Source of the DNA: Candidatus Latescibacterota bacterium | GTDB lineage: Bacteria; JAAXHH01 | Assembly (NCBI GenBank): GCA_012270975.1 | Contig: JAAXHH010000129.1 | Span: forward strand, 62,001 to 126,000 | Reading direction: 5' to 3' | Length of the DNA: 64,000 nucleotides | Shown: positions 34,646-43,690 of the stretch, one piece after another | Position numbering within the stretch: position 1 is the stretch's first letter | Layout of the letters: every line of letters starts with the position of its first letter | Program-made: the position numbers and the translations under genes | Notes under the pieces: generated by a model | What the model saw: the letters and a program-made list of their open reading frames with translations, nothing else | Databases searched by the model: none | Told to the model about the DNA's origin: nothing

Positions 34646-37597
34646 TCAGGCGATTTGCCGCCTGATCAGTTCCTTGAATACCCCGTCGGCCTCCTTCAGT
34701 TCGTTGAAAGAGCCGCTTTGGACGACCTTGCCGGCTTTCAGCACGTAGATGCGGTCGGCCTGCTCGAGCGTGGACAGGCGATGGGCGATGACGAGGCGGG
34801 TGGAAGTCAGGGCGGCCAGGTTCCGCATCACGCTGGCCTGGTTCTCGTTGTCCAGCCAATTTGTCGCCTCGTCGAACAACATGATACGCGGGCTGCCGAT
34901 CACCGAGCGGGCGATCGTGATGCGCTGGCTTTCGCCGCCCGACAGGACGGAGCCGCTGGTGCCCACCATGGTCATCATGCCCATGGGCATGGCCTTGATC
35001 TGGTCCTCGACCTCCGCGGTCCGGACCGCCTCCCATACTTCATCGGTCGACACGCCTTCATAGTGGCTGACGAGGTTGTCCCAGAGATCCTGTGGATGGA
35101 GCCCGACCGACTGGGGCACCGCGCCGATCTTCCGGCGCACCTGTTTCAGATTCAGGTGCCTCAGGTCGCGTCCGTCGTAATACACCGCCCCGGCCGTCGG
35201 CCAGTCGATGCCTAGCGCGAGCCGGAACAGGGTGCTCTTACCGGCGCCGGACTCCCCGGCAATCGCGACGAATTCGCCGGGATGGGCGCGAATCGTGACG
35301 TCGTCGAGGATCAGCGGTCCGTCGGCGTCGTAGCGGAAGGAAACATGGTCGAACAGGATGTCCCCGCCCAGGTATTCGACCGGTTCGCCTTCCGATCCCG
35401 TTTCGGGCGCCGCCGAAAGCAGCGGACGCATCTGCTCGAAGGCCGGCAGCATGGAGGCCAGTGCGCCGATGGACTCGCCGAGTCGGGCGATGGTGGACTG
35501 AAACACGATGAAGACCGTGTAGACGACGAGAAAATCGCCGACCGGCATGGCGCGCTCTCCCGCCTCCATCACCGTGAAAAGGAGCACGCCGGCGGCAAGG
35601 AATGGCAGCGCGGCGCCAAATGCCCGAGAATGTCCCTCCAGTGCGCCCAGTTCGATCTCCGCACGCTTCTGCGCGCGATAGTCCCTCGCCCAGATGGCGT
35701 AGGCCGATCCTTCCGCGTTGTCCATGCGCAGTTTGGAAATGCCTCCCACGATCTGGAAGAGCCGGCCGGCCACGCGTCGGGCCGCCCTGATCATCCACCC
35801 GTAGGGAGAAATCTGGCGCAATCCCAGCACCAGGGTGACCAGCAGGGAAGCCAGGCTGAAGAGGAGCGTGACGACCCCGAGGGTGGCGTCGTAGAAGAAA
35901 ATGACGCCGAAAACCGGAAGCAGAAAGACCAACGAAAGGAAACAGTTGGCGACGACACCCCGCAATCCATCGCGGAGCTGCTGAAAGGTCATGCCCGACA
36001 TGGCCAGGTCGCCGGCCGGATTGCGGTGCAGCATAGCGGGAGGCAGGCGCATGAGACGGTCCCAGAAAGCGGCTTCGACCCGGGAGGCCGAACGCCCCTC
36101 CAGCCGCATCATCGCCATGTTCTGGAGGAGGTGCAGCATCGCGCCGAGCAGGCCGAAGGCCGCAATCGCCACGGCGACCGCGTATAGCATTCCCGCGCTT
36201 CCGCCTGCCGTGATGTGGTTCGCGACGAACCCGAGGGCGAGCGCAGGCAGTAGCCGGATCATGCCGTATGGAAGCCCGGCGATCACCATCCGCGCCCAGT
36301 CCGAGGTCGAGCCACGCAGGGCGATACCTAGCAGGTCCGACGGTTTCACGCCCCTCGCCGGCAGGGGCTGATAGAACATCCAGGCCTCTTCCGCCAACGC
36401 GTCCGTTCCGGCCAGGCGGGCCGCCGAGACCCGTGTGCGGCGATTGCTGGCCGGGTCGATCTGCCGGTACCGTCCGAACATGCCCGGCAGCAGCGCCACG
36501 GGCCGCCCGTCGTCGGCGCGATAGGCCAGCAGCGCGTTGCTGTCGCCGTGCCACCAGCGGTCTTCGGCGTTGAAACGCACGCGACGGGCGCGCACGCCCG
36601 ATGCGTCAAGAATGTCCACGAGGCCGACGGGCGCTTCGGACTGACCCGATCGCGCCGGGATCTTGAAATCGATGCCTTCATGACGGCCGATCAGGTGCAG
36701 GGCATCCGCCAGTGCCGTATCCTCGACACCGGCGTCCCGGTCGATCGGAAGGTCGTAGATATTGTAGAGCCGCTGCCGTGCGGTTTTCTCGGCCGTTCTG
36801 CGGCTAGCCGTTCGTGCCCGTTCGAGATTGACGGCATCGACCACGACCAGCCGGCGGTTCAGGCGCTCCAGGGTGAATGCGACCACGTGGAACGAGGCGA
36901 GTGCCGGCAGCAGTCGGCCCTGCCGGGCCAGAGTTTCCGTCGACTGGCCGGTCAGAGTCGCCTCGTCGACCAGGGTAAGCCAGCTTGTCCGGGACAGCGG
37001 GATGACCGTCTCGTGGGGGCTGCCCGTCTCCGCAAGTTCCGCGGAGTCGACGATCCCCATGAACAGGCCCGCGCCGGACGGCGGTTCGGAGACCCACACC
37101 ACGCCGCGCCGGACGGACAGCGTACACGGCGCCAGGGTCTGCGTCAGTCCCGGTTCGGCCAGCGCGGTCGGACGGGGAGGAGGGACGGCGAAACGCGCCA
37201 GCGTCTCCGTAATGGCGGTCAGCCACGTATCGGTCTGTTCCGCCAGTTCCGCCGGATCCACCCGGGACAGCAGGGAAACCGGCAGGCGTTTGAGCAGGGT
37301 GCCCGGCAGTCCCCTGGCAATGATACTGAGCGTGGTGTCGGTTTCACTGCCCACCCGGTGCGGCGCGACCCCCGGCAGCAGCCAGCCCGATTCCCGGCGC
37401 AGCAGGTGCTGCGGCGCCGACTGCTCCGTCCCGCTTTTGAGTTCGACCAGGAACAGATTGACGACGCCCTGGTCGATGAACCAGACGCTGTCCGGGTCGT
37501 CGAGGTTGACGGGCAGGTTGCCCGCACAGGGCACGGATTCACCGAAGCGATCGGCGAGTTCGGCCAGTGTAGAGTATTTCGGTTCGTTGGGTTGCAT
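34646..37597 (-). CDS. NHLM-type bacteriocin export ABC transporter, permease/ATPase
   Basis: 983 residues; the ATG overlaps the stop of the upstream peptidase-ABC gene by one base (TGATG). An N-terminal domain of about 400 residues without membrane segments is characteristic of the second ABC protein of NHLM systems. Membrane helices follow at about 420-690. The ATPase has Walker A 'GESGAGKST', signature 'LSGGESQR' and Walker B 'RIMLFDEATNWLD', in which Asn follows Thr where other exporters have Ser. No C39 domain. It should pair with the peptidase-ABC to export the mature peptide. Confidence 0.92.
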   Translation of the reverse strand: MQPNEPKYSTLAELADRFGESVPCAGNLPVNLDDPDSVWFIDQGVVNLFLVELKSGTEQSAPQHLLRRESGWLLPGVAPHRVGSETDTTLSIIARGLPGTLLKRLPVSLLSRVDPAELAEQTDTWLTAITETLARFAVPPPRPTALAEPGLTQTLAPCTLSVRRGVVWVSEPPSGAGLFMGIVDSAELAETGSPHETVIPLSRTSWLTLVDEATLTGQSTETLARQGRLLPALASFHVVAFTLERLNRRLVVVDAVNLERARTASRRTAEKTARQRLYNIYDLPIDRDAGVEDTALADALHLIGRHEGIDFKIPARSGQSEAPVGLVDILDASGVRARRVRFNAEDRWWHGDSNALLAYRADDGRPVALLPGMFGRYRQIDPASNRRTRVSAARLAGTDALAEEAWMFYQPLPARGVKPSDLLGIALRGSTSDWARMVIAGLPYGMIRLLPALALGFVANHITAGGSAGMLYAVAVAIAAFGLLGAMLHLLQNMAMMRLEGRSASRVEAAFWDRLMRLPPAMLHRNPAGDLAMSGMTFQQLRDGLRGVVANCFLSLVFLLPVFGVIFFYDATLGVVTLLFSLASLLVTLVLGLRQISPYGWMIRAARRVAGRLFQIVGGISKLRMDNAEGSAYAIWARDYRAQKRAEIELGALEGHSRAFGAALPFLAAGVLLFTVMEAGERAMPVGDFLVVYTVFIVFQSTIARLGESIGALASMLPAFEQMRPLLSAAPETGSEGEPVEYLGGDILFDHVSFRYDADGPLILDDVTIRAHPGEFVAIAGESGAGKSTLFRLALGIDWPTAGAVYYDGRDLRHLNLKQVRRKIGAVPQSVGLHPQDLWDNLVSHYEGVSTDEVWEAVRTAEVEDQIKAMPMGMMTMVGTSGSVLSGGESQRITIARSVIGSPRIMLFDEATNWLDNENQASVMRNLAALTSTRLVIAHRLSTLEQADRIYVLKAGKVVQSGSFNELKEADGVFKELIRRQIA

Positions 37598-39807
37598 CAG
37601 TTCGACCTGACCAGTTTGTAGTAGGCGCCGTCCCGGTCGTCGATCAGTTCGTCGTGCGTGCCCCGCTGCACCGTAACGCCTTCGTCCAGCACGATGATCT
37701 CGTCGCAGTCCCGCACGGTACTCAGGCGGTGCGCCACGATCAGGCAGGTGACTCCTCGCCGCCGCAGTGCATCGTCGACGTATTCCTCTGTGGCTGCATC
37801 GAGGGCACTGGTGGCCTCGTCCAGAATGAGCACCGTGGGGTTGCCCACAAGCGCGCGGGCGATTTCCAGCCGTTGGCGTTGGCCGCCGCTGAAGTTCGAC
37901 CCGCCTTCTTCGACGAGCGTCGCATAGCCCTGGGGCCTGAGCAGGACTTCTTCGTGAATCTGGGCATCGCGCGTCGCTGCGAAGAGGACTTCGTCCGGGA
38001 TGGCCGGATTCCACAGCGTGATATTGTCCCGCAAGGTCGCGGAAAAGAGCACGATCTCCTGGTCCACCATGGAGATGGACTGCCGAAGCACTTCCTCGGG
38101 GATCTGATCCCGAAGATGGTCGTCAAACATGATCTCGCCCGACCAGGGCTGATAGACCCCGGAGACCAGCCGCGCGAGGGTCGATTTGCCGGAACCGCTG
38201 GGACCGACCACGGCAATCCGCTGACCCGGCTTGATCACGAGGCTGAAGTCCTTGATCAGGGGCGGGCGGCTCCGGTTGTACCCGAAGGTGACGTCGCGCA
38301 GTTCCAGCTGGCCGGCGAGCTGGAGCCGGCCGTTGAACGTGTGGATCGCGTCCGATTCCGGGTTTCTGCGGCGAAAGACCGGATCCTCATCGGTTTTGGA
38401 AATGTCCTCGAGCCGCTGCAGATCGGTTTCGAGGGCCTGGCGGTTTTCGGCGAACTCCAGGAAGCGCTCGACGGGGGCCAGGAACATCTCCGCCAGGATA
38501 TAGAATCCCACCAGCATGCCCAGCGACATTTCTCCCTGCATGACCATCATGCCGCCGATGCCCAGGATCGCCGCACTGCGCAGCGCGTCGACCAGCCCCG
38601 GCAGGGAGGCGTTGACGGAGCCCAGTTCGGAGTATAATTGCCGTGCGCGCAACTCTCGGGCCTGTTGCCCGCTCCATCGCGAGAAAAAACGGTCATCCGC
38701 ACCCGTCATGCGCAGATTGTCGGCATGGCTCAGCATCTGCATGCCCAGACCGATCAGCAATCCCTGCTCGCGTCGCATCGTCTGGCTGCGTACCGCCCGG
38801 AGATTGTTGAGAAAACGGGCCAGCACCGCGTGCAGCAGCGCCAGCACGAGGACGATCAACGTAAGGATGGTGTCGAAGGCGAACATCGCAATGAGGAACA
38901 CCGCGCTCATGGCCATGTCGATAACGAGCACCAGGAACTGGTCCGCCAGGTTTTTAGCGATTCGATCGGTGGACGACACCCGGTCCGTAACGTCGCCGGC
39001 CAGCCTGTTTTCAAAGAACTCCACCGGCAGACGCAGAAGCCGTGACATCCCGTTGCTGTAGCCAGCTACCGATACCCGGACTGCGAGCCGCTTGAGGAAC
39101 CGGTGCTTGAGCAGGGACAGGACATAAACCAGGACGCCTCCACCCAGCAGGGCGGTGACCAATCCGCCCCAGGTCCCGTGCTTGGCCATGACGTCGTCGA
39201 CGAAGACGCCGAGCGACGCGGGAACGACCAGGGTCAACAGCGTCAGCATGAGTCCGCAGGCCACCACGCCGGTCAGCAGGCGCCAGGATCCCGCGATCAG
39301 GCCGTTCAGCTGCCTGAACAGGTCGGGCTGCTCGCCGCCGGGCGTGAAGTTCTCGCCGCGCTTGAAGCGTAGCGCAATGCCGCTGTAGCCCTTCTCGAAC
39401 TCTTCGGCGGAGATTCTGCGCCTTCCCGTGGAAGGGTCGTTGAGGTAGTAGAAACGGCTGTCGATTCCTTCGAGGACGAGGAAATGGCTGAACTGCCAGA
39501 ACAGCACCAGCGGAAACTCCAGCATTTTCAACTGATCGGCGCGCACGCTGAGGCCGTTGCACTCGAGACCGTAATGCCGGGAGGCACGCAGGATGCTCGC
39601 GGCACTGCTGCCGTCCCGGCTCACCTCGCATTTTTCCCTCAACTCGGCGAGCGGCACCCATCTTCCGAAGTATCCCAGTACGATGCCGAGACAGGCCGCA
39701 CCGCACTCCGATGCGTGCATCTGCAGCAGAACGGGCGTGGATATCCGCTTTGCCGAATCGTCCGCAGCGTTCTTGTTGCCGGCTTGTTTGGTCGTGCTCG
39801 CCGTCAT
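37597..39807 (-). CDS. NHLM-type ABC transporter with C39 leader peptidase
   Basis: 736 residues. The N-terminal C39 peptidase shows Gln29 and catalytic Cys35 in 'LLQMHASECGAACL', His108 in 'FSHFLVLEG' and Asp124 in 'YLNDPSTG'. A six-helix transmembrane domain (about 165-430) and an ATPase with 'VGPSGSGKSTL', 'NFSGGQRQR' and 'VLILDEATSALD' follow. It cuts NHLP leaders after the Gly-Gly-like site while exporting the core across the inner membrane. The predicted site in the precursor is Ala77-Gly78. The gene starts seven bases after the adaptor stop, with 'GAGGTG' before the ATG. Confidence 0.95.
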   Translation of the reverse strand: MTASTTKQAGNKNAADDSAKRISTPVLLQMHASECGAACLGIVLGYFGRWVPLAELREKCEVSRDGSSAASILRASRHYGLECNGLSVRADQLKMLEFPLVLFWQFSHFLVLEGIDSRFYYLNDPSTGRRRISAEEFEKGYSGIALRFKRGENFTPGGEQPDLFRQLNGLIAGSWRLLTGVVACGLMLTLLTLVVPASLGVFVDDVMAKHGTWGGLVTALLGGGVLVYVLSLLKHRFLKRLAVRVSVAGYSNGMSRLLRLPVEFFENRLAGDVTDRVSSTDRIAKNLADQFLVLVIDMAMSAVFLIAMFAFDTILTLIVLVLALLHAVLARFLNNLRAVRSQTMRREQGLLIGLGMQMLSHADNLRMTGADDRFFSRWSGQQARELRARQLYSELGSVNASLPGLVDALRSAAILGIGGMMVMQGEMSLGMLVGFYILAEMFLAPVERFLEFAENRQALETDLQRLEDISKTDEDPVFRRRNPESDAIHTFNGRLQLAGQLELRDVTFGYNRSRPPLIKDFSLVIKPGQRIAVVGPSGSGKSTLARLVSGVYQPWSGEIMFDDHLRDQIPEEVLRQSISMVDQEIVLFSATLRDNITLWNPAIPDEVLFAATRDAQIHEEVLLRPQGYATLVEEGGSNFSGGQRQRLEIARALVGNPTVLILDEATSALDAATEEYVDDALRRRGVTCLIVAHRLSTVRDCDEIIVLDEGVTVQRGTHDELIDDRDGAYYKLVRSN

Positions 39808-39814
39808 CCTGCGG

Positions 39815-40372
39815 TCACCTCATGAGGAACAGCCCGATCGGAGACTGCCGGCCAAGCTCGATGACGATCCGGCATTTCATGCCCGCAAGGGAATCCGGAT
39901 CCCGGTCTTCCGGAAATGCGGTCTCGAGCGCTATATCGATGCGGTGAACGGATACCGGCGCCGCGGTTTCAAAGGCGGCCGGTCCACCTGAGACGGGTTC
40001 GGCGGCGATGGCCCTGACCGTTCCGCCGGGCACGTCTGTTTCTCCATCCGCCGACTCCGGCTCGATCAATACCGGCATCCCGGCCGAGATATCCGGCGCG
40101 ATTGCGCTATTGATCCAGGCGAGAGCCTCCACTGAGCTGTTGCCATCGGGAAGGGGTTCCCCCTGCGCCACGATGACGCCGTCCACCACGATACTGCGCG
40201 CCACGCTGCCGAAGAACAGCCACGCCAGGAGGACACACAGAAAAACAGCGATCGCGGCGACCAGCAGCCGTTCCCGCGGCGTGGATATCGTCAGAAGCCG
40301 GTCGAGTTGCTCGCGGTCTTCCTTCGCCTCCGCGACGGTGTCATGAAATGAGTTTAGCAGATTGTTGAACAC
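39815..40372 (-). CDS. Short HlyD-like secretion adaptor of the NHLM system
   Basis: 185 residues, GTG start at 40372. One membrane segment at about 38-56 ('LLVAAIAVFLCVLLAWLFFG') and a beta-rich periplasmic part with 'VVDGVIVAQGEPLP', 'AGMPVLIEPES' and a C-terminal 'LAGMKCRIVIELGRQSPIGLFLM'. That is the lipoyl/beta-barrel framework of NHLM HlyD proteins, but the long coiled-coil hairpin that usually reaches toward an outer-membrane channel is absent, so it is much shorter than usual. Position ahead of the two ABC genes, seven bases apart, supports the call. It heads the export-tailoring operon behind the promoter at 40478-40506. Confidence 0.75.
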   Translation of the reverse strand: MFNNLLNSFHDTVAEAKEDREQLDRLLTISTPRERLLVAAIAVFLCVLLAWLFFGSVARSIVVDGVIVAQGEPLPDGNSSVEALAWINSAIAPDISAGMPVLIEPESADGETDVPGGTVRAIAAEPVSGGPAAFETAAPVSVHRIDIALETAFPEDRDPDSLAGMKCRIVIELGRQSPIGLFLMR

Positions 40373-40477
40373 GGGCTTTTAATGGTCTCCTCATGGCAGT
40401 CAAGCAGGTCTGCGCGCTCACGGGTCGAGCGGGTTTGCGCGCTCGCGAAAGGTAATTTCAGCCAGTATGATGCATAT

Positions 40478-40506
40478 ATTATGAAGTTTTATATGTTTCA
40501 AATCAA
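40478..40506 (-). promoter_or_regulatory. Probable promoter of the export/tailoring operon
   Basis: On the minus strand 'TTGATT' (40501-40506), 17 bases, then 'CATAAT' (40478-40483), in a short AT-rich island between the halogenase stop and the adaptor GTG. An alternative 'TTGAAA'-17-'TATATG' overlaps it. Confidence 0.55.
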
Positions 40507-40600
40507 GAAATGTCACCTTGCGGACGTCACGGCGGGCCGTTGCGCGGTGGCAAAGTATAAGCCTTCGATCCGCGTCGAGGTTGCCCTGTACCGGCGCCTG

Positions 40601-41881
40601 TCAGCCGGTCCAGCCCAGTTCCTGGGACATCTGGGCGTAACTGGTGAGCGGCACCGCGCACATCCGGTCCCAGTCGGCTTTGTCGATGACCGGCCGGTTC
40701 AGCAGTTCGAGCATCCCGTCGAATTTGCCGAGTGCATCGCAATCCACCGCATCGGGATCCATGGCCATGCGGTGCCGGGGCCAGACTCGTTCTCGCGCGT
40801 GACGCCAGAATGGGCTGTCGTAAATCGAACCGCAGGCATAGTGCCAGCCGACGAACAGGCCGTAGCAAAGCATGTTGTTGATGAGAAACCGGTTGACCGC
40901 GGGAGCGTCGCGCTCGAGATGCGCAGCCGGCCGGTTGAGGCGCGTGTGGAGCACCATCCCGACCTGCAGTTGGGCGGATACGATCGCCGTCGCCTCGAGG
41001 GGCTCCATGAAGGCCGCCGCGTTGCCGATGCGGGCCACGACGCCGTCGTAGATCCGGCGATGGACGAAGTTCGGAAACGGGATGACGGCCCTTTGCTCGA
41101 ATTCGGCCACGCCGTCGGCTTCCAGGAACGCGTCAAAGTCCGATTCGACTTCCGCGAGGTCGGAAACGTCGCGGTTGAAGATGTACCCGTAGGAGGTGTG
41201 CACCGTCAGCGGAATGACGAATATCCACCCGTGCGGACGGGCCACCGCCCGGGTGTAGGTATGTTGCAGTACCAGTCCGTCCTTCCCACCGTCGATGACC
41301 GCCGGGCAGCGCCGGATGACGGCGGTATTCGTTGGGATGAAGGAAATGTCGATGTGCTGTTCGGGGTGAAGTTCCTTCGGAAACCCGCGGGCGTCGAAGA
41401 CCAGGTCGTAGCGTTCCGGCGCCCGGTCCTCGAATTCCACCTGCGCGCCTTCCTCCAACCTGGTGATGTCGAGCACCTTCGCGTCGATATGGTGTGCGCG
41501 CGTGCCTTCGCGCAGCAGGTCCGCCATCAGGTCGGCGGACAGGTGGTAGGCGTACGACACCTGCTGCGGGGTAAAGTAGTGGGTGAAATCACGGTCGCGC
41601 CGGCCCCACCCCTCGAAGGCGACCCCATACTTGCGCGTTCCCTTCAAGCGCTGCTGGACGGTCTCATGGGGCAGTCCCGTCAGCTTCTGCAGCTCCTGCA
41701 CCAGGCTCGGCCAGCTGCCTTCTCCCACGCCGATGACCGGAATGCGCGAGTCATAGATGTGGTGCAACTCGTGATCGCCGTCGGGGTGAAGACGCGTTAC
41801 GCTGGCAGCCGCCAGGGACCCCGCGGTTCCCTGGCCGATAACGGCGATCTTCCGTAGAGATTCGGCGCCAGGTTGTATCAT
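40601..41881 (-). CDS. Tryptophan-halogenase-like flavoprotein
   Basis: 426 residues. Flavin-dependent halogenase features: the dinucleotide start 'IAVIGQGTAGS' (Gly16, 18, 21), 'IPVIGVGEGSWPSL', a Lys84 in 'TRKYGVAFEGW' at the place of the catalytic lysine, 'GWIFVIPL' (218-225) for the WxWxIP motif with Phe replacing the second Trp, and 'FMEPLEATAI' with Glu296 at the active-site glutamate. The family uses reduced flavin from a separate reductase to chlorinate or brominate indole. The precursor core ends with Trp, a natural target. The protein is shorter than PrnA or RebH (about 530). No flavin reductase gene is nearby. Confidence 0.85.
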   Translation of the reverse strand: MIQPGAESLRKIAVIGQGTAGSLAAASVTRLHPDGDHELHHIYDSRIPVIGVGEGSWPSLVQELQKLTGLPHETVQQRLKGTRKYGVAFEGWGRRDRDFTHYFTPQQVSYAYHLSADLMADLLREGTRAHHIDAKVLDITRLEEGAQVEFEDRAPERYDLVFDARGFPKELHPEQHIDISFIPTNTAVIRRCPAVIDGGKDGLVLQHTYTRAVARPHGWIFVIPLTVHTSYGYIFNRDVSDLAEVESDFDAFLEADGVAEFEQRAVIPFPNFVHRRIYDGVVARIGNAAAFMEPLEATAIVSAQLQVGMVLHTRLNRPAAHLERDAPAVNRFLINNMLCYGLFVGWHYACGSIYDSPFWRHARERVWPRHRMAMDPDAVDCDALGKFDGMLELLNRPVIDKADWDRMCAVPLTSYAQMSQELGWTG

Positions 41882-41906
41882 CGCGCATCCCTTCGCATAT
41901 ATCGTC

Positions 41907-41989
41907 TTTATAACAGATTCGATACAAAATAGTTACCGAATCGTAACTAAGAAGATACAAAATGCCGGTGGGATAACAACAGTTGTATC
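41907..41989 (-). promoter_or_regulatory. Halogenase promoter region with repeated GATACAA boxes and a dyad
   Basis: An extended -10 'TGTTATAAA' (minus strand, 41907-41915) is followed upstream by 'GATACAAAAT' on the plus strand at 41921-41930 and 41954-41963, the reverse 'TTGTATC' at 41983-41989, and between the first two a perfect inverted repeat 'AGTTAC'-6-'GTAACT' (41931-41948). A further 'TTGTATC' overlaps the halogenase start codon region. The array looks like a multi-site operator; no regulator gene is adjacent. Confidence 0.5.
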
Positions 41990-42105
41990 AAACCGTTGCA
42001 TCGCATGAACGTCGCGGGATTTCAGGGGGGACTCAAGGGGCGCGATCAGGATTCAGCCGAACAACCGGTTGGTATTCGCAGGCTACGGTGGGACGGATGA
42101 TCGGT

Positions 42106-42153
42106 GGGATGCTCCAGCAGGATATTCCAGCGGGATACTCCAAAGGGATACTA
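42106..42153. repeat. Imperfect 12-14-base tandem repeat
   Basis: Four degenerate copies around 'GGGATACTCCA' lie just downstream of the MalY-like stop codon. Role unknown. Confidence 0.4.
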
Positions 42154-43371
42154 TCGCGGATCCAGCCCCTTCACCTCCGCCTCGATTCTTTCCAGCGCCT
42201 CGGCGAGGATCGACCGGGGACAGGCGATGTTGATCCGCTCGAAGCCCTCTCCCTCCGGTCCGAAGATGTACCCTTCATCGAGAAAGACGCGCGCGTCCTC
42301 CATCATGAGGTGCTGAAGGGCGTCCTTGTCCAGGCCCAGGCTCGTGAAATCCACCCAGACGAGATAGGTGCCCTCAGTTTCGATGACCGGTATGTCAGGC
42401 AACCGCTCCTGGAAAAAGGATTCGAGAAACCGGTAGTTCCCCTCCAGGTAGTCCAGCAATTGCTCCAGCCATTCCTCACCGTGATCGTAGGCGGCCTCGA
42501 CGGCCGCGATGCCGAAGGGATTCAGCGTGAAGATGCCGGCGCTGCGGACGGTCTGCTGAAAGGCCTCCCGGAGTTCCTGGTCGGGGATCATCATGTTCGA
42601 CGCCTGCAGCGCGGCGAGGTTGAAGGTCTTGCTGGGTGAGGTGCAGATGATCGACCGCTCCTCGTATTCCGCGCCCAGTGTGGCGTACGGCGTAAAACCC
42701 CGGTTCCCCAGGATCAGGTCGCCGTGGATCTCGTCGGACACGACCAGCACGTCGTTGTCCATGCAGATCCGGCCGAAGCGCAGCAGTTCCTCCCGGGTCC
42801 AGATCCGGCCGACCGGGTTGTGGGGATGGCAGAGGATGGCCATCTTGACCTCCGGATCGGCGCATTTGACTTTCAGGTCGTCGAAATCCATGTAGTACCG
42901 GCCGTCCCGGTAGTGTAGCGGGTTCAGCGCCGGCTTCGTCTGCAAGTTCTCAATGGCGTTATAGAACGGGTAATACACTGGCGGTTGCACCAGCACCTTG
43001 TCGCCGGGTTCCGTGTAGGCGGAAACCAGCATGTGCAGGGCGGGTACGATACCCGGGGTGAAGCAGATGGTATCCGGATCCACGGACCAGTTGTGGCGCC
43101 GCTTCATCCATCTCACCACGGAATCGTAGTAGGACGGCGGCGGGAAGGCGTATCCGTAGACGCCCATGCCCGCGATTTCGGTCACGGCGTCCACCACCGG
43201 CTGCGGGCACAGGAAGTCCATGTCCGCCACCCACAGCGGAAGCACGGGCCGCTCGTGCCGGCTGGCGTCGGTCTCGTCCCACGGTACGACGGCACCATCC
43301 CTTTTTACGAAGTCCCACTTGTACGAATTGGTTCCGTTGCGATTGATGCGCTGGTCGAAATCATAGTTCAT
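42151..43371 (-). CDS. MalY/PatB-type cystathionine beta-lyase
   Basis: 406 residues from the ATG at 43371; an ATG six codons earlier is possible. The MalY/PatB opening 'DRGTNSYKWD'-like 'NRNGTNSYKWD' and 'LPLWVADMDFLCPQPV' are diagnostic; 'CHPHNPVGRIW', 'VVSDEIHGDLIL' and the PLP lysine in 'SPSKTFNLAALQASN' complete the aminotransferase-I fold. These cytoplasmic enzymes break a C-S bond of cystathionine or cysteine conjugates, releasing a thiol. It lies beside the RiPP halogenase on the same strand but about 270 bases upstream, and I see no firm reason to include it in the cluster. Confidence 0.9.
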   Translation of the reverse strand: MNYDFDQRINRNGTNSYKWDFVKRDGAVVPWDETDASRHERPVLPLWVADMDFLCPQPVVDAVTEIAGMGVYGYAFPPPSYYDSVVRWMKRRHNWSVDPDTICFTPGIVPALHMLVSAYTEPGDKVLVQPPVYYPFYNAIENLQTKPALNPLHYRDGRYYMDFDDLKVKCADPEVKMAILCHPHNPVGRIWTREELLRFGRICMDNDVLVVSDEIHGDLILGNRGFTPYATLGAEYEERSIICTSPSKTFNLAALQASNMMIPDQELREAFQQTVRSAGIFTLNPFGIAAVEAAYDHGEEWLEQLLDYLEGNYRFLESFFQERLPDIPVIETEGTYLVWVDFTSLGLDKDALQHLMMEDARVFLDEGYIFGPEGEGFERINIACPRSILAEALERIEAEVKGLDPR

Positions 43372-43690
43372 GCGAAAGGCCTTTACCAATGGATTGGGAA
43401 CGTCCTGTAACGTGACGAAACCGGCTGTGCGGGTCGTATGTTAACCGGTCGACGTGTAGCTGTCAATTTGCATTTAACGGTTGCCATGCATGAGCGGAAA
43501 CTGTACCATCTTGACTCGGCGGCTGCCAGTCTGAGCCGCCGTCTTTACATCATTACCTGCAGAATAAGTTTACACGATCGGCGGATCTCTACCGTCCGTC
43601 GCACGGGTACTTTGGACGCCCGTCGCACGGGTACAATGGACGCCTGTCGACCGGGTACTTTGGAAAGTCGCCGGGTTACTCGTCTCACGC
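43372..43690. other. Intergenic region with 24-base tandem repeats
   Basis: About 320 bases between the divergent MalY-like and NHL-protein genes. No gene was recognised. The 3' part holds the tandem repeats at 43597-43668; the rest shows nothing notable. Confidence 0.6.
43597..43668. repeat. Three 24-base tandem repeats
   Basis: Copies start at 43597, 43621 and 43645. The first two differ at two bases (GTACTTTGGA against GTACAATGGA); the third diverges at both ends. Shared core is 'CGGGTAC..TGGA'. They end 22 bases before the NHL-protein ATG, within its likely leader or promoter. Confidence 0.8.

Noticed and set aside
36548-37621. A 357-codon frame opposite the NHLM ABC gene
   Set aside because: Shadow of a confirmed transporter; no recognisable domain and no ribosome site.
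42151-43371. MalY-type lyase as part of the RiPP cluster
   Set aside because: Same strand and adjacent, but a 270-base gap with a full promoter region and a common housekeeping function make membership doubtful.
43597-43668. CRISPR-like direct repeats
   Set aside because: The 24-base units are tandem with no spacers and no cas gene is present.
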